Assembly: GCF_008704535.1 (NCBI RefSeq)
Contig: NZ_CP023701.1
Span: 6,304,001-6,368,000, forward strand
Direction of reading: 5' to 3'
Length of the DNA stretch: 64,000 bases
DNA from: Streptomyces subrutilus
Lineage (GTDB): Bacteria > Actinomycetota > Actinomycetes > Streptomycetales > Streptomycetaceae
Position numbers and translations under genes: made by a program. Of the stretch, positions 60,687 through 64,000 are shown in pieces. Positions within the stretch are counted from its first letter, which is position 1. The number at the start of each line of letters is the position of its first letter. The notes beneath the pieces were generated by a model that worked only from the letters and a program-made list of their open reading frames with translations, was not told the DNA's origin and made no database searches.

Positions 60687-62300
60687 ATGACGGCCCGGAC
60701 AGTAAGGGGAGTGGCCAGGGCGACGCTGGCCGCCGCGCTCATCACGGGCGCGGCGGCCTGCTCCAACCCCGCGGGGGGCGCCGCCGCGGGATCCGCCGGA
60801 GCGGACTCCGCGGTGGTGGGCATCGCCAGTGAGCCGGAGAGCCTCAGCCCGCTGCTGGGCTACGGCAAGGACGGCAACTCCAAGATCTTCGACGGACTGC
60901 TCACGCACGACGCCGGCATGCGGCTGCGGCCCGCGCTGGCCGAAGCCCTCCCCGAGGTCTCCGCGGACGGGCTGACCTACACGTACAAGCTGCGCCAGGG
61001 CGTGAAGTTCAGCGACGGCGCCCCCTTCTCCGCGAAGGACGTCGTCTTCACCTACCGGACGATCCTGGACCCGAAGACCAACAACGCGTCCAAGACCGAA
61101 CTGGACGCGATATCCGGCGTCGAGGCACGCGGCGAGGACACCGTCGTCTTCACCCTGAAGTACCCCTACGCTCCCTTCGCCGAGCGGACCGTCCTGCCGA
61201 TCGCCCCGCAGCACATCGCGGGCGCGCAGGACGTCAACAGCGGCGAGTTCACCACCCGCCCCGTCGGGACCGGACCGTACCTGCTCACCGGCTGGTCCAA
61301 GGGCGAGAAGATCTCCTTCAAGGCCAACCCCGCCTACTGGGGAGGCGAGCCCGCGGTGAAGAAGTTCACCATGGCCGTCATCAAGGACGACGACGTCCGC
61401 GCCACCCGGCTGCGCTCCGGCGAACTGGACGCGGCCATCCTGCCGCCGAACCTGGCCAAGGGCCTGGGCGGCAAGGGCGCCGGGGGCACGGCGCGCACCA
61501 CCCTCGCGGCCAAGACCTTCGACTACCGCAACGTGACCCTCCCGACCCACCACCCGGTCACCGGCGACCCGGCGGTGCGCCGGGCGCTGGACGTCGCCGT
61601 CGACCGCGCGGCCATGGTGGACAAGCTGCTGGAGGGCGCGGGCAAGCCGGCCTACGGGCCGGTCCCCACCGACAGCCCCTGGTTCACGGCCGGCACCGAG
61701 CGCGCCCACGACCTGGAGGGGGCGAAGCGGATCCTCGACGACGCGGGCTGGAAGGCCGGCGCCGACGGGGTCCGCGTCAAGGACGGCGTCCGCGCCTCCT
61801 TCCCGCTCTGGTACACCTCCGGCGACAAGATCCGCCAGGACCACGCGCTCGCCTTCGCCTCCGACGCGAAGAAGGCCGGCATCGAGGTCAAGACCGAGGC
61901 GGGCACCTGGGAGGTCATCGAGCCCCGGATGAAGACCGAAGCCGTCCTCGCCGGCGGCGGCTCCCCGGCCGACCCCGACTTCGACCAGTACCCGCTGCTG
62001 ACCTCCTCGCTCGCCGGCGACGGCTTCAACAACATGGCCTGGTACGACAATCCGGTGGTGGACCGGGCCCTCGGCGACGCCCGCCGCAGCGGCGACCCGG
62101 CCGTGCGCAAGGCCGCGTACGACACCGTGCAGCGCGAGCTCGTGAAAGACCCGGGCTACGTCTTCCTCACCCACATCGACCACCTCTACGTCGTGAACGA
62201 CACGTGGGAGGGGCTCACCACGCAGGTCGAGCCGCACGACCACGGCCTCGGCGCCGGTCCGTGGTGGAACGTCGAGGCCTGGAAGCCGAAGCAGAAGTGA
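60687..62300 (+). CDS. ABC importer substrate-binding lipoprotein (peptide/nickel family), probable NikA
   Basis: 537 residues from ATG 60687. Lipoprotein signal with Cys25 (ITGAAACSNP). SBP_bac_5 fold: IASEPESLSPLLGYGKDG, YTYKLRQGVKFSDGAPFSAKDVVFTY, RPVGTGPYLLTGWSKGEKISFKANPAYWGG, VRRALDVAVDRAAMVDKLLEG. This family takes up peptides or nickel. A Nur-type box directly upstream argues for nickel. Two permease genes follow, 10 bp away and overlapping. An in-frame ATG at 60660 would spoil the signal. Confidence 0.9.
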   Translation: MTARTVRGVARATLAAALITGAAACSNPAGGAAAGSAGADSAVVGIASEPESLSPLLGYGKDGNSKIFDGLLTHDAGMRLRPALAEALPEVSADGLTYTYKLRQGVKFSDGAPFSAKDVVFTYRTILDPKTNNASKTELDAISGVEARGEDTVVFTLKYPYAPFAERTVLPIAPQHIAGAQDVNSGEFTTRPVGTGPYLLTGWSKGEKISFKANPAYWGGEPAVKKFTMAVIKDDDVRATRLRSGELDAAILPPNLAKGLGGKGAGGTARTTLAAKTFDYRNVTLPTHHPVTGDPAVRRALDVAVDRAAMVDKLLEGAGKPAYGPVPTDSPWFTAGTERAHDLEGAKRILDDAGWKAGADGVRVKDGVRASFPLWYTSGDKIRQDHALAFASDAKKAGIEVKTEAGTWEVIEPRMKTEAVLAGGGSPADPDFDQYPLLTSSLAGDGFNNMAWYDNPVVDRALGDARRSGDPAVRKAAYDTVQRELVKDPGYVFLTHIDHLYVVNDTWEGLTTQVEPHDHGLGAGPWWNVEAWKPKQK

Positions 62301-62310
62301 GCCGGAGCAC

Positions 62311-63312
62311 ATGACGCCCCCCTCCGGCCGACTGCCCTGGGGGCCGATGGCGCGCATGGCGGGACGGCGGACCCTGTTCGCCGCCCCCGTCCTGCTCGTC
62401 GTCACCTTCGGGGTCTTCGCCATCGCCGCCCTGTCCCCCTTCGACCCGGTCAAGGCCTACGCCGGCACCGCCGGCCTGACCGCCTCGCAGGACCAGCTCG
62501 ACCAGCTGCGCGCCAACCTCGGCGTGGACCAGCCGCTGGTCGCCCGCTGGTGGGAGTGGCTCACCTCGGCCCTCACCGGCGACCTCGGGACCTCCGCCGT
62601 CATGCGGCAGTCGGTCGCCGACGTCATCGGGGAACGGGCCGGCTGGTCCGCGCTGCTCGCGGCCGCCGCCTTCGCCCTGGCCGTCCTGCTCGGCACCGCG
62701 CTGGGCGTGCTGGCCGCGCGGCGCCGGGGCGGCTGGCTGGACCGGGCCGTCACCTCCCTCGCGTACACGCTGGAGGCCGCCCCCGCGTTCTGGATGGGGC
62801 TGCTGGCCATCTGGTTCTTCTCCGTACGGCTGGGCGTGCTGCCCTCCGGCGGCCTCACCGACGCGGGCAGCGACGTGGTCACCTTCGGCCAGGTCGCCTC
62901 GCACCTGGCGCTGCCCGCGCTGGTCCTGGGCACCTCCCAGCTGCCCTGGTTCTACCTGTACGTCCGCCAGGGCGTCGCCGACGCGCTGGAGGAGGACCCC
63001 GTGCGCGGTGCCCGCGCACGGGGACTGGCCGAGCGGACCGTCCTGCTCGGGCACGCACTGCGCTCCGGGATGCTGCCCATGCTGACCCTCGTCGGCTCCC
63101 GGGTCCCCGAACTGATCACCGGCGCCCTGCTGGTGGAGACCGTCTTCAGCTGGCCCGGCATCGCGGCGGCCACCGTGCAGGCGGCCACCTCCGTGGACTT
63201 CCCGCTGCTCGCGGCGCTGACGGTGCTCGCCACGGCCGCGGTGCTCGCCGGGAACCTGCTCTCCGACCTGCTGTACGGGCTGGCCGACCCGAGGGTGGGC
63301 TTCGATGGCTGA
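62311..63312 (+). CDS. ABC importer permease, probable NikB
   Basis: 333 residues. DppB/NikB type: N-terminal helix (RTLFAAPVLLVVTFGVFAIAAL), the large periplasmic loop with LDQLRANLGVDQPLVARWWEWLTSALTGDLGTSAVMRQSV, about six membrane segments, and the EAA loop DALEEDPVRGARARGLAERTVLLGHALRSGMLPMLTLVG. GGAGCAC precedes the ATG. Its last eight bases overlap the next permease gene. Confidence 0.93.
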   Translation: MTPPSGRLPWGPMARMAGRRTLFAAPVLLVVTFGVFAIAALSPFDPVKAYAGTAGLTASQDQLDQLRANLGVDQPLVARWWEWLTSALTGDLGTSAVMRQSVADVIGERAGWSALLAAAAFALAVLLGTALGVLAARRRGGWLDRAVTSLAYTLEAAPAFWMGLLAIWFFSVRLGVLPSGGLTDAGSDVVTFGQVASHLALPALVLGTSQLPWFYLYVRQGVADALEEDPVRGARARGLAERTVLLGHALRSGMLPMLTLVGSRVPELITGALLVETVFSWPGIAAATVQAATSVDFPLLAALTVLATAAVLAGNLLSDLLYGLADPRVGFDG

Positions 63313-64000
63313 AACGGTGTGGCGGTCCGCCGGGAAGGCGCGGACCTCGACGCGGAACCTGCGCGTGCGGACCTCGGCGGTGACCGTGGTGCTGATCGTA
63401 TTGGCCGTGCTGCTGGTGCCACCGTTGGTCCGGCTCGACCAGCAGGCGGTCGACTTGTCGGCAAAGCTCCTGCCGCCGTCGTGGGCACACCCCTTCGGGA
63501 CCGACGACGTCGGCCGCGACCTGCTGCTGCGCTGCGTCTACGGACTGCGGGTCTCGCTGCTGGTCGGGCTGGTCGCGGCGCTCGTCGCCACCGTCATCGG
63601 CACGGCGGTCGGCGCGGCGGCCGGGGCGCTCGGCGGTTGGACGGACCGGCTGGTCATGCGGGTCGTGGACACGCTCTCCTCGATCCCGCACCTGCTGCTG
63701 GGCATCTTCATCGTGGCGCTGTTCCGGCCGGGCGTCTGGCCGGTCGTGGTCTCCGTGGCCGTGACCCACTGGCTGTCGACGGCGCGCATCGTCCGAGCCG
63801 AGGTCCTCTCCCTGCGCGGGCGGCCCTACGTGGACGCGGCCGTCTCGGGCGGTGCCTCGCGCCTGCGCGTCGCCGTGCGCCACCTCGTCCCCGGCGTGCT
63901 GCCGCAGGCCGGACTGGCCGCCGTGCTGATGGTCCCGCACGCCATGTGGCACGAGTCGGCCCTCTCCTTCCTCGGACTCGGCCTGCCGGCCCACCAGGCC
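63305..64000 (+). CDS. ABC importer permease, probable NikC (3' end cut by window)
   Basis: 232 residues seen, from ATG 63305; the frame is open to the window end, so the gene is partial. DppC/NikC type: N-terminal helix (SAVTVVLIVLAVLLVPPL), HPFGTDDVGRDLLLRCVYGLRVSLLVGLVAALVATVIGTAVGAAAG, SIPHLLLGIFIVALFRPG, EAA loop AEVLSLRGRPYVDAAVSGGASRLRVAVRHLVPGVLPQ, and late ALSFLGLGLPAHQA. One or two ATPase genes (NikD, NikE) would be expected just beyond the window. Confidence 0.92.
   Translation, partial: MAETVWRSAGKARTSTRNLRVRTSAVTVVLIVLAVLLVPPLVRLDQQAVDLSAKLLPPSWAHPFGTDDVGRDLLLRCVYGLRVSLLVGLVAALVATVIGTAVGAAAGALGGWTDRLVMRVVDTLSSIPHLLLGIFIVALFRPGVWPVVVSVAVTHWLSTARIVRAEVLSLRGRPYVDAAVSGGASRLRVAVRHLVPGVLPQAGLAAVLMVPHAMWHESALSFLGLGLPAHQA

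Noticed and set aside
60687..64000. Calling the ABC importer a plain oligopeptide (Opp/Dpp) system
   Set aside because: Sequence family alone cannot separate peptide from nickel; the Nur-type box tips the balance, so the peptide call was not preferred, though it is not excluded.

Overview
This 64-kb window is very GC-rich, with actinobacterial gene and promoter style: GTG/TTG starts, ATGA/GTGA overlaps, apparent leaderless starts, Tat signals, DUF397/XRE pairs, DUF5999 and AfsR-like ATPases. It reads as ordinary chromosomal DNA of a Streptomyces-type organism. I found no phage, plasmid, transposase, CRISPR array, rRNA or tRNA, and no polyketide or nonribosomal-peptide cluster. From memory, the order purB ... 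bioDAB/bioF ... ureABCFGD ... pfkA ... murT-gatD ... def resembles the S. coelicolor core around SCO12xx; I could not check this. I count 61 protein genes, one of them cut by the right edge.

Layout: 0-11 kb holds a thioesterase, a GH3 lipoprotein, DedA, two hexapeptide-repeat proteins, a CoA-binding protein, an IMPACT/YigZ protein and the sbcDC nuclease operon. 11-19.4 kb holds an Lrp regulator divergent to a rhodanese, a DUF885 peptidase-like protein, a membrane ACT-GNAT fusion, PhoD, an alpha/beta hydrolase and a GntR regulator with an operator over its promoter. 19.8-25.4 kb holds a ROK regulator and a two-component system divergent from an ABC exporter, with a 20-bp palindrome between them. 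25.5-32.6 kb holds mug, purB, an SGNH hydrolase, two CNNM/TlyC membrane proteins, a GNAT protein, a 167-bp hairpin repeat and a methyltransferase. 33-37.6 kb is the biotin locus: bioB-bioA-bioD overlapping or adjacent, bioF divergent. BioB carries an unusual Cys-rich tail. 37.7-39.4 kb holds a DUF397/XRE/ATPase regulatory trio. 39.8-44.3 kb is the urease operon ureABCFGD without ureE. 44.5-55 kb holds a secreted peptidase, an acyltransferase, a CtaG-type protein, pfkA, murT-gatD, def, a TetR regulator divergent from an acyl-CoA dehydrogenase, and an SRPBCC protein. 55-64 kb holds DUF5999 and a 30-codon ORF, an NB-ARC ATPase, an FN3 lipoprotein, a streptogrisin-like protease and an SBP_bac_5-type ABC importer (binding protein, two permeases) that runs off the end.

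Most interesting signals: (i) a 17-bp match to the Streptomyces Nur (nickel) operator, TTGCGA-N5-TTGCAA, just upstream of the terminal ABC importer. This points to a nickel transporter on the same stretch as the nickel enzyme urease. (ii) The BioB Cys-rich C-terminal extension, possibly a fused auxiliary domain. (iii) The 167-bp near-perfect hairpin and related end-like motifs, each starting at a TAG. (iv) A set of clean palindromic operator candidates between divergent gene pairs. All functional statements come from reading sequence motifs; no search was run.
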